Below the pieces are notes generated by a model. It ran no database searches. It had not been told where the DNA came from and saw nothing but the letters and a program-made list of their open reading frames with translations. Of a stretch of 54,717 nucleotides of DNA, positions 28,688-37,348 are shown one piece after another (position 1 is the first letter of the stretch; each line of letters opens with the position of its first letter). A program made the position numbers and the translations under genes. This DNA comes from a virus. Location of the stretch: the IMG/VR virus record IMGVR_UViG_3300025674_000053, positions 1-54,717 of that record; one strand, written 5' to 3'.

Positions 28688-30204
28688 TGTGTGGGTTTGT
28701 AGTCACTAGTTTAAATAACGAAGCAGATAAGTATATAGATGCCCAGCGTTTCAGAGGTCCTGATGCACGAGGCGAAACTATTAGGTACATGACAAACCTT
28801 ACATTTGCTCATGTGTTATTAGACATATCAGGGGAAAGTGAAGTTCAACCTTATATAACCAAGAAAGGTAATATAATGGTATTTAATGGAGAAGTATATG
28901 ACTCTAACATACCAAACGATACTAAGTTCTTGGCAGAGGGCTATGAGAAGTATGGATTTAAGTTTATAGAGTTTGCAAATTGGCATGGCTCTTTCTGTTT
29001 TATGAATTACAAAACAGGCATATGCGATATCGTAAGAGACCATTTTGGAGCTAAGCCCCTGTGGATAAAGAAAGAATATAACAAAGAAATATCCATATCT
29101 ACTAGCTTAGCTAGTTTTGTAGGCTCTGAGACAGTAGACATATCTGACAGCTTTTGGAAAAATCCTATATGGATGTATAAAGGCTCTCCCTTCAAAAATA
29201 TAATAAAAGTAGAGCCAGGCCAGTTGTATCACTATAATACTATAACACAAGTACTAAAGAAGGGTACTAATCTGTGGAATGGCTACAGAATAGATAATAA
29301 ACCTTTAGTAGAAGAAGAATTTAAAGAAAACTTAGTAAAAGGAATACAGTTAGTAGCAAAAAACAAACAAAAGACTGCTATATTTTTAAGTGGAGGTTTA
29401 GATAGCACCTGTGCTTTAGGAGTAGTAAAAGATATGGGGTTAGATTTAACTGCATATATTTGTGCATACTCTGATGAAAAAGGGGATATGTATAGACAAG
29501 AAATATTTGCTGACGAATCCGACTTAGCAATAAAAACTTGTGAAGAGTGGGGCATACCATACAAAGTAGTAACTCTAACTAAAAAACAAAGAGATGAGTA
29601 TGGAAAAGCTTGGGTAGAAGGAAATAACTATTTATGGAATGATAGTAACAGAAGAGCTCCCAGATACGCACTTGCTAAAGCAGCTTCGGAAGATGGATGT
29701 AAAGTTGTACTAACAGGTGATAGTGCTGATGAATTTTTCAGCGGATACCAACATCATGCTAAAAGATATACAAAAGGATATAACCAACAATGGATAGAGA
29801 ACTTTTGTAATAGACAAAGATGGTTAAGTGAGCGTATATTTAAAAACGATAAACAAGGATTTAACTCTACACTATTCATGGATTTAATGAGTACAAGTGA
29901 AAACAATGTATTAGCTGCTGACCAAACATGCGGATTATTCGGTATGGAATCTAGACCAGTGTATTTATCACAAGAGTTTACTAGATATGTCTACGAGACT
30001 GATGGTAAAATAAAAATGAAAATGCACAAAGATTATGCGTCTGGCACTTACAAGTATTTATTAAGGGAAGTTATGTCAGATTATTTACCTAAACATATAA
30101 AAGAAAGAAAAAAGAAATGTGGATGGTCTAGTCCTTGGGATAATAATTCAAACGAAATGAGACAACATAATAAAAAAGTATGGGAAGAATGGACAAACAG
30201 ATAG
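28687..30204 (+). CDS. Asparagine synthetase-like glutamine amidotransferase (AsnB family)
   Basis: A 505-aa protein. It starts Met-Cys-Gly (MCGFVVTSLN), placing the catalytic Cys at position 2 as in class II (Ntn) glutaminase domains. The N-terminal domain shows RFRGPDARGETIRY and IMVFNGEVYD, although the usual 'H-x-R-L-S-I' segment is weakened (FAHVLLDISG). The synthetase domain has the ATP pyrophosphatase loop IFLSGGLDSTCALG and GDSADEFFSGYQHH. It is slightly shorter than E. coli AsnB (554 aa). Phage relatives could make Asn or amidate a sugar or other metabolite. The following cytidylyltransferase-like gene supports a glycan or nucleotide-sugar link. Confidence 0.88.
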   Translation: MCGFVVTSLNNEADKYIDAQRFRGPDARGETIRYMTNLTFAHVLLDISGESEVQPYITKKGNIMVFNGEVYDSNIPNDTKFLAEGYEKYGFKFIEFANWHGSFCFMNYKTGICDIVRDHFGAKPLWIKKEYNKEISISTSLASFVGSETVDISDSFWKNPIWMYKGSPFKNIIKVEPGQLYHYNTITQVLKKGTNLWNGYRIDNKPLVEEEFKENLVKGIQLVAKNKQKTAIFLSGGLDSTCALGVVKDMGLDLTAYICAYSDEKGDMYRQEIFADESDLAIKTCEEWGIPYKVVTLTKKQRDEYGKAWVEGNNYLWNDSNRRAPRYALAKAASEDGCKVVLTGDSADEFFSGYQHHAKRYTKGYNQQWIENFCNRQRWLSERIFKNDKQGFNSTLFMDLMSTSENNVLAADQTCGLFGMESRPVYLSQEFTRYVYETDGKIKMKMHKDYASGTYKYLLREVMSDYLPKHIKERKKKCGWSSPWDNNSNEMRQHNKKVWEEWTNR

Positions 30205-30593
30205 GATTTACTTGCGGAGCATTTGATTTGCTTCATGCAGGACATATAGTAATGCTCAAAGAAGCAAAAGATAACTGTGAGTATTTAATAGTAGGATTAC
30301 AAACAGACCCTAGTATAGATAGGCAGGAGAAGAAGCAACCAGTACAGTCTATATTTGAGAGATATATACAACTACGAGCAGTTAAGTATGTAGACGAAAT
30401 CATTCCTTATGATACAGAACAAAGTCTATTAGACTTGCTAGAAGCAACACCAATACATCTTCGATTTGTTGGAGAGGATTGGACAGATAGACATTTTACA
30501 GGAAAAGGATTACATGAGATTTTTTACACTAGTAGAGCTCATTCTTTTTCTAGTACGAATCTAAGGAATAAGATACATGAAAGCAGTTCTTAG
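30180..30593 (+). CDS. Cytidylyltransferase-like nucleotidyltransferase (TagD/GCT type)
   Basis: A 137-aa protein. The motif GFTCGAFDLLHAGHIVMLKE contains the HxGH nucleotide-binding site (His-Ala-Gly-His), ERYIQLRAVKYVDEIIPYD is the next conserved block, and RAHSFSSTNLRNKI corresponds to the RTEGISTT motif. Such enzymes make CDP-glycerol, CDP-ethanolamine or ADP-heptose-like donors. There are two possible ATGs (30180 and 30189), both within the end of the synthetase gene. It may supply an activated donor for phage-encoded transferases, which is inference. Confidence 0.84.
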   Translation: MGRMDKQIGFTCGAFDLLHAGHIVMLKEAKDNCEYLIVGLQTDPSIDRQEKKQPVQSIFERYIQLRAVKYVDEIIPYDTEQSLLDLLEATPIHLRFVGEDWTDRHFTGKGLHEIFYTSRAHSFSSTNLRNKIHESSS

Positions 30594-31857
30594 TAACAGA
30601 ATATACATGAGTGTAACTAAAGAGTTACACAATATTATCGAAAAGGAACTTACTTATAGTATTCCTCCACGTATACCTACAGACCCACCTTTAGTATTTA
30701 AAACAATACGATTTATAAAAGAAGGTTTGATATCCATACCTATCGGAAGAGTGGATTTAATCCCAGACGATTACGAAATAATCGACAAGAGGGTTAATGT
30801 GCCAACAGAACATGAAAAGTTTAAGTTTGAATTACGACCAAGTCAAAAGAGGGTGCATGACGAGATAGATGACAACGCTATAGTTAACGCTTGGGTAAGT
30901 TGGGGAAAGACATTTACAGGTTTAGCTATCGCAGCGAAGCTTGGTCAGAAAACATTAGTTGTTACCCACACAACTAACTTAAGAAACCAGTGGGAAAAAG
31001 AAGTACAAAAATGCTTTGGAATACAGGCAGGCAGAATAGGTAGTGGACAATTTAATATAAAGGCACCTATCGTTATCGGGAATATACAGAGTTTGTACCG
31101 AAAAATGGACGATATAAAACAAGAGTTTGGAACATTGATATTAGATGAAATGCATCACGTCAGTAGTCCTACTTTTACTCGTATTGTAGACGAAATGCCT
31201 ACGAGATATAAGATAGGCTTGACAGGAACTTTAGAGAGAAAAGATGGACGCCATGTAGTTTTTAGAGACTACTTTGGGCATAATGTTTTTAAACCGCCTA
31301 AAGAAAACTATCTTATACCAGAGGTGCATGTTATAAAGTCTGATATAAGATTCTTAGATGGTTCATTTACGCCTTGGGCAGAACGCATAAATCACTTAGC
31401 ATACAATGAAGAATATGTGCATAGTGTTGCAATGATAGCTGCAAAATATGCTGCACTAGGACATAAGGTATTAGTAGTGTCTGATAGAGTTGCATTTCTA
31501 AAAGCTTGTGCTAGATTAGTAGGCGACAATGCAGTATCAATTACAGGGGATATGGATTTTGAAGAAAGAGAAAAAACTATGGAACAAATAAAAGAGGATA
31601 AAAATATACTCTTTGGTACACAGTCTATTTTCTCAGAAGGTATATCTCTAAACGATTTAAGTTGTTTAGTATTGGGTACACCAGTTAACAATGAACCTTT
31701 GCTTACACAGTTAGTAGGTAGGGTTATAAGAGATAAAGAAGGAAAAGAAAAACCAGTGGTAGTAGATATTCACTTAAAAGGAAAAACAGCAACCCGACAA
31801 GCAAATGCTAGAATGGGTTACTACTTAAAACAAGATTATGAGGTAAAAGTGTTATGA
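30577..31857 (+). CDS. SF2 DNA helicase, UvsW-like
   Basis: A 426-aa protein. Motif Q-like entry RPSQKRVHDEI, Walker A AWVSWGKTFTGLAIA (degenerate but with GKT), motif Ia LVVTHTTNLRNQWEKEV, Walker B TLILDEMHHVSS (DEMH), motif III GLTGTLER, and motifs V-VI FGTQSIFSEGISL and TQLVGRVIRDKEG. This matches T4 UvsW/RadD-type helicases that handle recombination intermediates and R-loops. Start overlaps the cytidylyltransferase gene by 17 nt; its end overlaps the next by ATGA. Confidence 0.87.
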   Translation: MKAVLSNRIYMSVTKELHNIIEKELTYSIPPRIPTDPPLVFKTIRFIKEGLISIPIGRVDLIPDDYEIIDKRVNVPTEHEKFKFELRPSQKRVHDEIDDNAIVNAWVSWGKTFTGLAIAAKLGQKTLVVTHTTNLRNQWEKEVQKCFGIQAGRIGSGQFNIKAPIVIGNIQSLYRKMDDIKQEFGTLILDEMHHVSSPTFTRIVDEMPTRYKIGLTGTLERKDGRHVVFRDYFGHNVFKPPKENYLIPEVHVIKSDIRFLDGSFTPWAERINHLAYNEEYVHSVAMIAAKYAALGHKVLVVSDRVAFLKACARLVGDNAVSITGDMDFEEREKTMEQIKEDKNILFGTQSIFSEGISLNDLSCLVLGTPVNNEPLLTQLVGRVIRDKEGKEKPVVVDIHLKGKTATRQANARMGYYLKQDYEVKVL

Positions 31858-32750
31858 GCGAAATTGAATTAAATTTAGATGAAATGAGGAAGCATAAGTT
31901 TATGATTGCTACTCCTATGTATGGAGGTATGTGTCATGGACTATACACTAGGTCTCTTATGGAAACCTGTGGAACACTGCAACAGTATGGGGTAGGTGCA
32001 CAGCTATTTTCTATATTCAATGAGAGTCTAATAACTAGAGCTAGAAACTATTGTGTAGCAAACTTTCTAAAAAGTGATTGTGATTACTTAGTTTTTATAG
32101 ATAGTGATATTGGGTGGAGGTCAATGGATTTTATGTACATGTTACATTTAATTACAGATAATCCTGATAAGTATAGAATTATGTGCGGACTTTATCCTAA
32201 GAAAACTATTGCATGGGAAAAGGTACTACACGCTGCTAAAAGCGGTATGTATGACGAAGCACCTTGGGAACTAGAGCAGATAGGAGGAGACATGGCGTTC
32301 AATCCTTTACCTAGTGAGTACCCCGATGGCCGAGCGCCTGTATTTGAGCCTATAAAAGTAAGAGAGGGCGCTACTGGTTTTATGATTATACAAAGAAGCG
32401 TATTTGAAGAATATGCAGAAGCACACCCTGAGTTGCTATATACTCCTGACCATCTTAGAGAAGGAGAGTTTGCACCAGGTGAAAAGATAACTGCTTTCTT
32501 TGATTGCATTATTAATGAAGATAACAGATATCTTTCAGAAGATTATATGTTTTCAGAGTACTGTATAAATCTTGGTATAGATATTTGGGCATTACCTGCA
32601 GTAGAACTAATGCATTGTGGCTCACATATCTACAGAGGAAATCTTGTCAAAATGGCTCAAAGCGATGTTCATGCTACAATCTCACCAGACGAAGTCGCTA
32701 ACATGCAGAACAAACCCAATGACTTAAGACACGACAAAAATAGTTCTTGA
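31854..32750 (+). CDS. Glycosyltransferase, GT-A fold
   Basis: A 298-aa protein. The core is FMIATPMYGGMCHGLYTRSL, LITRARNYCVANFLKSDCDY, then LVFIDSDIGWRSMDFMYML with a D-S-D metal motif, and MCGLYPKKTIAWEK. This is a widespread phage/bacterial group related to GT2/Anp1-like transferases. The C-terminal part carries EDYMFSEYCINLGIDIWALP and MHCGSHIYRGN, giving the late acidic and His residues of the GT-A site. The gene ends KNSS-stop, encoded by the AAAATAGTTC element and the TGA of the next promoter's TTGACA. Confidence 0.8.
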   Translation: MSEIELNLDEMRKHKFMIATPMYGGMCHGLYTRSLMETCGTLQQYGVGAQLFSIFNESLITRARNYCVANFLKSDCDYLVFIDSDIGWRSMDFMYMLHLITDNPDKYRIMCGLYPKKTIAWEKVLHAAKSGMYDEAPWELEQIGGDMAFNPLPSEYPDGRAPVFEPIKVREGATGFMIIQRSVFEEYAEAHPELLYTPDHLREGEFAPGEKITAFFDCIINEDNRYLSEDYMFSEYCINLGIDIWALPAVELMHCGSHIYRGNLVKMAQSDVHATISPDEVANMQNKPNDLRHDKNSS

Positions 32751-32775
32751 CACGAGTTCAAAAATTTGTTATAAT
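32737..32775 (+). promoter_or_regulatory. Promoter for the SSB-recombination operon
   Basis: AAAATAGTTC extension, TTGACA at 32747-32752, 17-bp spacer, TATAAT at 32770-32775. The predicted start is near 32782, giving a leader of about 21 nt to the ATG at 32803. Confidence 0.9.
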
Positions 32776-32802
32776 ATGTTACTATTTAATTGGAATAAGA
32801 TA

Positions 32803-33168
32803 ATGAGAGTAAGCAAAGGGAATGTTGCTGATGCAATACAAATCCTTCGTATAATTACTTACAAGATTGAACCAAAAAATTATCATGATAAGACTTTTAA
32901 GTTTTATCAGTATCGATTCGGTGGACAGTCGTATCTCCTAAACCCAAAGGAGTTACTAGAAACTGGTCGAGCATTGAGTGATAGAGAAGTTGTTGAATAT
33001 GCAGGTGTCGCATCATTCCGCAATTATCACAACTATGTAAACACAAAAGACACCACACTAGACCTTCTGGAATGTCCAATTTCAGAAGAAATTATAAACA
33101 ATAACAGACTGCTTGAAGTCAAAAATGGAAGGGTACACTTTTGCTTTGAGGAGACATTAGGAGAATAA
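32803..33168 (+). CDS. Hypothetical protein
   Basis: A 121-aa protein. The frame is open back to 32776, but that codon directly follows the -10 box and would not be transcribed, so the ATG at 32803 (MRVSKGNVADAIQILRIITY) is chosen. The sequence FYQYRFGGQSYLLNPKELLE and SFRNYHNYVNTK shows no known motif. It is the first gene of the operon that goes on to the ssDNA-binding protein. Confidence 0.6.
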   Translation: MRVSKGNVADAIQILRIITYKIEPKNYHDKTFKFYQYRFGGQSYLLNPKELLETGRALSDREVVEYAGVASFRNYHNYVNTKDTTLDLLECPISEEIINNNRLLEVKNGRVHFCFEETLGE

Positions 33169-33170
33169 TT

Positions 33171-33803
33171 ATGGCTATAGGCTTTAATACAACAAAGGGC
33201 TCAGCCCAAAAATCTAAAATCGAAACATATAACTACGCAGGTAAAGAAGACCACCATGTAAGACTGGTTGGTGACTTATTACCTAGGTACGTCTATTGGA
33301 TTAAAGGTGAGAATGGTAAAAACATTCCTATGGAGTGTCTAGCTTTTGATAGAAACTCAGAAACTTTTAATAACAAAGAACATGACCATGTTCGTGACTT
33401 TTACCCAGACTTAAAATGTGGATGGTCTTATGCCGTTCAGTGCATAGACTACGCCGATAAATCAGTAAAAGTTCTTAATCTAAAAAGAAAACTATTCGAC
33501 CAAGTTATAGTAGCTATGGAAGAGTTGGGTGACCCAACAGACCCAGTCACAGGATATGATATCCATTTCAAAAGAAAGAAGACTGGCCCACAGGTATTTA
33601 ATGTTGAGTATCAATTACAAGTTCTAAAGTGTAAACCAAGAGAACTTGAAGATTGGGAAAAAGAACTAACCGCAGACCTTAAGTCTATGGATGATGTTTT
33701 GCCAAGACCAACAGCAGACGCACAGTTAGAATTGTTGAGAAGAGTAAATGACCAAGGTGGAGAAACACCTGAGGAAGTATCAGAGGAGTTTGACGTATCA
33801 TGA
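33171..33803 (+). CDS. ssDNA-binding protein, gp32-like
   Basis: A 210-aa protein with TTAGGAG before the ATG. The N-terminus MAIGFNTTKGSAQKSKIETY and the segment HVRLVGDLLPRYVYWIKGENGK suit the OB-fold of marine phage SSBs that I recall. CLAFDRNSE, FYPDLKCGWSYAVQCIDY and VLNLKRKLFDQVI continue the fold. The C-terminal tail is acidic (GETPEEVSEEFDVS), the hallmark of SSB/gp32 partner-binding tails. It lies in the same operon as SbcD/SbcC-like proteins. Confidence 0.75.
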   Translation: MAIGFNTTKGSAQKSKIETYNYAGKEDHHVRLVGDLLPRYVYWIKGENGKNIPMECLAFDRNSETFNNKEHDHVRDFYPDLKCGWSYAVQCIDYADKSVKVLNLKRKLFDQVIVAMEELGDPTDPVTGYDIHFKRKKTGPQVFNVEYQLQVLKCKPRELEDWEKELTADLKSMDDVLPRPTADAQLELLRRVNDQGGETPEEVSEEFDVS

Positions 33804-34321
33804 TTGGAGTAGGAGAGAAGTTTCCTGCATTTAAATTGCAGGGTGTCAATAAAGACAACGAGTTTGTAGAAGTTTCAGTTACTGAACACTATGACCCGTT
33901 AAAGCACGATTATACAGTAATCTACTTCTATCCGAAAGATTTTACATTCATATGTCCAACCGAAATAGCGGGCATGGATGTATTAGTGGATGAAGCAAAC
34001 GTAATCGGTATTAGTGGGGATAATGAGTTCTGTAAATTGGCTTGGAAAAAAGACAATGAACTTATTGGAAACATTAATCATTCATTAGCAGCAGACTGCG
34101 GCTTAAGACTTTCAGACGAACTAGGAATAGTTGATGAAGAAGCAGGAGTTTGTTATAGAGCAACCTACATTATTGATAGAAATGATGTAGTACAACATGT
34201 AAGTGTTAACGCACTTGACACAGGCAGAAATGCAAATGAAGTTCTTAGAACTTTACAAGGCATTAAAGCAGGTGGATTAACGGGGTGTGAATGGACACCT
34301 GGGGATGACTTCGTAGTATGA
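33800..34321 (+). CDS. Peroxiredoxin, AhpC/Prx1 type
   Basis: A 173-aa thioredoxin-fold protein. The peroxidatic Cys52 sits in YPKDFTFICPTEI, the signature of typical 2-Cys peroxiredoxins, and the C-terminal resolving Cys163 is in GLTGCEWTPGDDF. DVLVDEANVIGISGDNEFC and AADCGLRLSDELGI complete the family blocks. It reduces peroxides and would be recycled by a thiol reductant. An extra Cys (FCKLAW) is present. The gene sits between SSB and SbcD with 4-nt overlaps, an unusual place for a stress enzyme. It may protect the infected cell or DNA from oxidative damage. Confidence 0.92.
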   Translation: MIGVGEKFPAFKLQGVNKDNEFVEVSVTEHYDPLKHDYTVIYFYPKDFTFICPTEIAGMDVLVDEANVIGISGDNEFCKLAWKKDNELIGNINHSLAADCGLRLSDELGIVDEEAGVCYRATYIIDRNDVVQHVSVNALDTGRNANEVLRTLQGIKAGGLTGCEWTPGDDFVV

Positions 34322-35271
34322 TTTTATTTACAGCAGATTGGCATATAAAACTTGGACAAAAGAATGTACCTGTAGGGTGGGCATGCTCACGCTATGAGAT
34401 GTTCTTTGAACAAGTGCAGGACGCTGTAGATAGTCATGGAGTAACCCTCCATATCATTGGCGGGGACTTGTTTGACCGAGTCCCTTCCATGGATGAACTT
34501 ACTTTGTACTTTGATTTTGTGAAAAGAACAAATGTAAGAACAATTATCTATGATGGCAACCATGAAGCCACTAGAAAGAACAAGACTTTCTTTGATAATT
34601 TGAAGAGAGTAACAAATGAACTTAATCCACTAGTAAGTGTGATTACAGAAACATACTATGAAGATAACTGGTGTATCTTGCCTTACGCAGATTTACACAG
34701 AAAAAATAGTATAGAAAATATAGATGCAGAACATCTATTCACTCATGTGCGTGGAGAGATACCACCTCATGTTAACCCAGAAGTAGATTTAACTAGATTT
34801 GATAAGTACACAACAGTTTTTGCTGGAGACTTACATGCTCACGAGAATACTCAACGAAACATTGTATATCCAGGAAGTCCCATGACTACATCATTTCATA
34901 GAAACGAGGTCCAAACGGGGTATCTAATTATTGATGATTCGTTTAATTGGACATGGCATCAATTCGACTTACCACAACTTATTCGTAAGACTGTGGATAA
35001 TACGGAAGAAATGGTACAGACAGACTTTCACCACACTATTTACGAAGTCACAGGAGATATGCAGGATTTGGCACAGGTCAAAAACTCAGAACTTCTTGAT
35101 AAGAAAGTTGTAAATAGAACTGTGGATGCAAGACTAGACTTGAGTGGTGATTTATCTATTTCTGATGAATTAATAAAGTATCTTCAAGAGATTCTATCTT
35201 TTGATGATGATAAAATAAAAAACATAATGGGAGTATTTAATGATTATTCTTCAGAAGTTGAAGTGGGATAA
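34318..35271 (+). CDS. sbcD: SbcD/gp47-like recombination nuclease subunit
   Basis: A 317-aa metallophosphoesterase. Motifs are FTADWHIKLGQKN (DxH), IIGGDLFDRVPS (GDxxD), YDGNHEATRKNK (GNHE), LFTHVRGE (His) and FAGDLHAHENTQRNIVYPGS (GDxHxH-like, then YPGS). This is the Mre11/SbcD/T4 gp47 arrangement. With the SbcC-like ATPase downstream (32-nt overlap) it forms the nuclease that processes DNA ends for recombination-dependent replication or degrades host DNA. Confidence 0.92.
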   Translation: MILFTADWHIKLGQKNVPVGWACSRYEMFFEQVQDAVDSHGVTLHIIGGDLFDRVPSMDELTLYFDFVKRTNVRTIIYDGNHEATRKNKTFFDNLKRVTNELNPLVSVITETYYEDNWCILPYADLHRKNSIENIDAEHLFTHVRGEIPPHVNPEVDLTRFDKYTTVFAGDLHAHENTQRNIVYPGSPMTTSFHRNEVQTGYLIIDDSFNWTWHQFDLPQLIRKTVDNTEEMVQTDFHHTIYEVTGDMQDLAQVKNSELLDKKVVNRTVDARLDLSGDLSISDELIKYLQEILSFDDDKIKNIMGVFNDYSSEVEVG

Positions 35272-37054
35272 CTGCTTTTCCTACGGGGCAGGTAACGAGA
35301 TTGACTTATCAGAATCAACTCTCACACAATTAGTAGGAACAAATGGAGTGGGAAAATCCTCTATTCCCCTTATATTAGAGGAAGTTTTATTTAATAAGAA
35401 TAGTAAAAATGTTAAGAAAGCCGACATCGCAAACCGTTATGTCAATAATGGTTATAATATCAGCTTATCTTTTACAGTGGATGCTTCTGAGTATGTTATT
35501 AGCGTAAATCGTAAATCTGCTTTGAAGTGTAAACTTACCAAAGATGGCGAGGATATAAGTTCACACACAGCGTCAAATACTTACAAGACGCTTGGAGAAA
35601 TATTGGGTATTGATTTTAAGACGTTTTCGCAATTAGTGTACCAAAACACCAACGCATCATTACAATTCTTGACAGCGACAGATACTAATCGTAAGAAGTT
35701 CTTAATTGACCTCTTAAAACTAGACGATTATGTCGCATACTTTGATACTTTCAAAGAAGCAGTAAGGGTTGCTAGTAGTACAATTACAAGTGAGCAAGCC
35801 AAAATTGCAACAATTGAGAAATGGCTTACAGACAATTTTTTGGAAAATACAGAACTACTTGAAAAGATGATTTTACCAAAAATTTCGGAAGAAGACGAAC
35901 AATCTTTGCGTTCTTTACAATTAGATTTTGAAAATATCTCCGAAAAGAACAAAAAAATAAATCTGAATGAAAGTCTGAAGGAACAGTTAAAATCGATAGA
36001 CCTTGATAAAGCAAAAATGCAATTGACAAGCTATCCTGAAGAACAACCTTATATAGAACATTTAGGAAAAGTACAGACACTCAAAGTAGAAAGTCTAAAT
36101 GAAAAAGAGATGGTAAGTAAATATACTGACCTAATGTCTCAAACAAATGCAGAGTGCCCCACTTGTAGTCAAACTATAGATGATGCTTTTGTAGCTAGTC
36201 AGCTAGAGAAACATGAGGCTGAGTTTGCAAAAATTAACCAAGAGTTGGAAGAACAGCAACAACTCACAGATACAATTAGTAAAGAAAATGAGATACATAA
36301 ACAAGCAAAACGGAATGTCAAACAGTGGGAGGACCTCTACAGGTCTATCGACATTGACCTCCCGGAACAAGCAATTAATGCAGAAGAAATCCAAGAACAA
36401 ATTCAGGAACTTCGTACAAAAATTGCCACTGCTAGGTCGTCTCTTCAAGAGGTAATTGATGAAAACGAAAAAAGAGAAAGGCATAACACAAGAATTGGAA
36501 TTATTCTTGAGCAAACGGAACAGTTTGAGAGCGACCTTAGTGAAAGCGAGTCTAGATTACAGAGTGCAGAAGACAAACTGGCGGTACTTGAAACACTTAA
36601 GAAGGCTTTCTCGACAAACGGACTCTTAGCCTATAAAATAGAGAGTTTAGTAAAAGAGTTAGAAGTTCTTACAAATGAATATCTAGCAGAGTTTAGTGAT
36701 GGTAGATTTGCCATCAATTTTGTAGTGGAGAATGATAAACTAAATGTGGAAGTGTCAGACAACGGCAATATTATTGACATCCTTGCTCTTTCTAGCGGCG
36801 AGTTAGCTAGAGTAAATATTGCAACGTTAGTATCAATTAGGAAGTTAATGGCTTCAATAAGTAGAAGCCAAATCAATGTTCTTTTCCTTGACGAAGTAAA
36901 CCAAGCGTTAGACGAAGTCGGAAAAGAAAAAGTAGTAGAGGTATTGTTAAAAGAAGAGAATCTTAATACATACATGGTGTCACATGGTTGGACACATCCT
37001 CTGCTAGAGAAAATAGAAATAATAAAAGAAGACAACATCAGTTCTCTTGAATAG
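35240..37054 (+). CDS. sbcC: SbcC/gp46-like recombination ATPase subunit
   Basis: A 604-aa SMC-like protein. Walker A is VGTNGVGKSSIPL (residues 32-44). Long coiled coils flank a zinc hook CPTC at about residues 305-308 (AECPTCSQTID). The ABC signature LSSGELARVNIA lies near 517, and Walker B NVLFLDEVNQALDEVG near 547-560. The coiled coils are short compared with E. coli SbcC (1048 aa), matching T4 gp46 (560 aa). It should act with the nuclease encoded immediately upstream. Confidence 0.93.
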   Translation: MIILQKLKWDNCFSYGAGNEIDLSESTLTQLVGTNGVGKSSIPLILEEVLFNKNSKNVKKADIANRYVNNGYNISLSFTVDASEYVISVNRKSALKCKLTKDGEDISSHTASNTYKTLGEILGIDFKTFSQLVYQNTNASLQFLTATDTNRKKFLIDLLKLDDYVAYFDTFKEAVRVASSTITSEQAKIATIEKWLTDNFLENTELLEKMILPKISEEDEQSLRSLQLDFENISEKNKKINLNESLKEQLKSIDLDKAKMQLTSYPEEQPYIEHLGKVQTLKVESLNEKEMVSKYTDLMSQTNAECPTCSQTIDDAFVASQLEKHEAEFAKINQELEEQQQLTDTISKENEIHKQAKRNVKQWEDLYRSIDIDLPEQAINAEEIQEQIQELRTKIATARSSLQEVIDENEKRERHNTRIGIILEQTEQFESDLSESESRLQSAEDKLAVLETLKKAFSTNGLLAYKIESLVKELEVLTNEYLAEFSDGRFAINFVVENDKLNVEVSDNGNIIDILALSSGELARVNIATLVSIRKLMASISRSQINVLFLDEVNQALDEVGKEKVVEVLLKEENLNTYMVSHGWTHPLLEKIEIIKEDNISSLE

Positions 37055-37061
37055 CATTACG

Positions 37062-37100
37062 AAAGTATTACTTGACAAGAGAGTTGTTTTCTGTTATAAT
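37062..37100 (+). promoter_or_regulatory. Promoter for the glutaredoxin-RNR-glycosyltransferase operon
   Basis: A partly conserved extension (AAAGTATTAC), TTGACA at 37072-37077, 17-bp spacer, TATAAT at 37095-37100. The predicted start is near 37107, with TTGGAGA between it and the ATG at 37121. No further promoter of this type is seen until the strand switch at 44.1 kb, so this may drive about 7 kb. Confidence 0.88.
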
Positions 37101-37120
37101 ATATTATATTTGGAGACAAT

Positions 37121-37348
37121 ATGAAAGTAGAAATATACAGCATACCCAACTGCACTTACTGCAAGAAAGCTAAGTTCTTAGCTGACCACGCTGATGAAGT
37201 GACTAGAGTTGAGTATAAAATGATTGGAACAGACTTTTCCGCAGCAGACGTTAGAACGTTATTTCCTGGTGCAAGAACATTCCCGCAAATCAAAGTTGAC
37301 GATAAACATATCGGTGGCTACACAGATTTGGAGAAGTTAATTGGTTAA
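37121..37348 (+). CDS. Glutaredoxin
   Basis: A 75-aa protein, the usual size for phage/bacterial glutaredoxins. The active site is C11-T-Y-C14 in YSIPNCTYCKKAK. The cis-Pro segment ARTFPQIKVDDKHIGGYTDL gives TxPQI and GGYTDL, which bind glutathione. It would reduce the phage ribonucleotide reductase encoded 1.3 kb downstream in the same operon, and might also help the peroxiredoxin encoded upstream at 33800. Confidence 0.93.
   Translation: MKVEIYSIPNCTYCKKAKFLADHADEVTRVEYKMIGTDFSAADVRTLFPGARTFPQIKVDDKHIGGYTDLEKLIG

Noticed and set aside
32776-32802. Upstream ATG extension of the 32803 gene
   Set aside because: It begins immediately after the TATAAT box and before the predicted transcription start.
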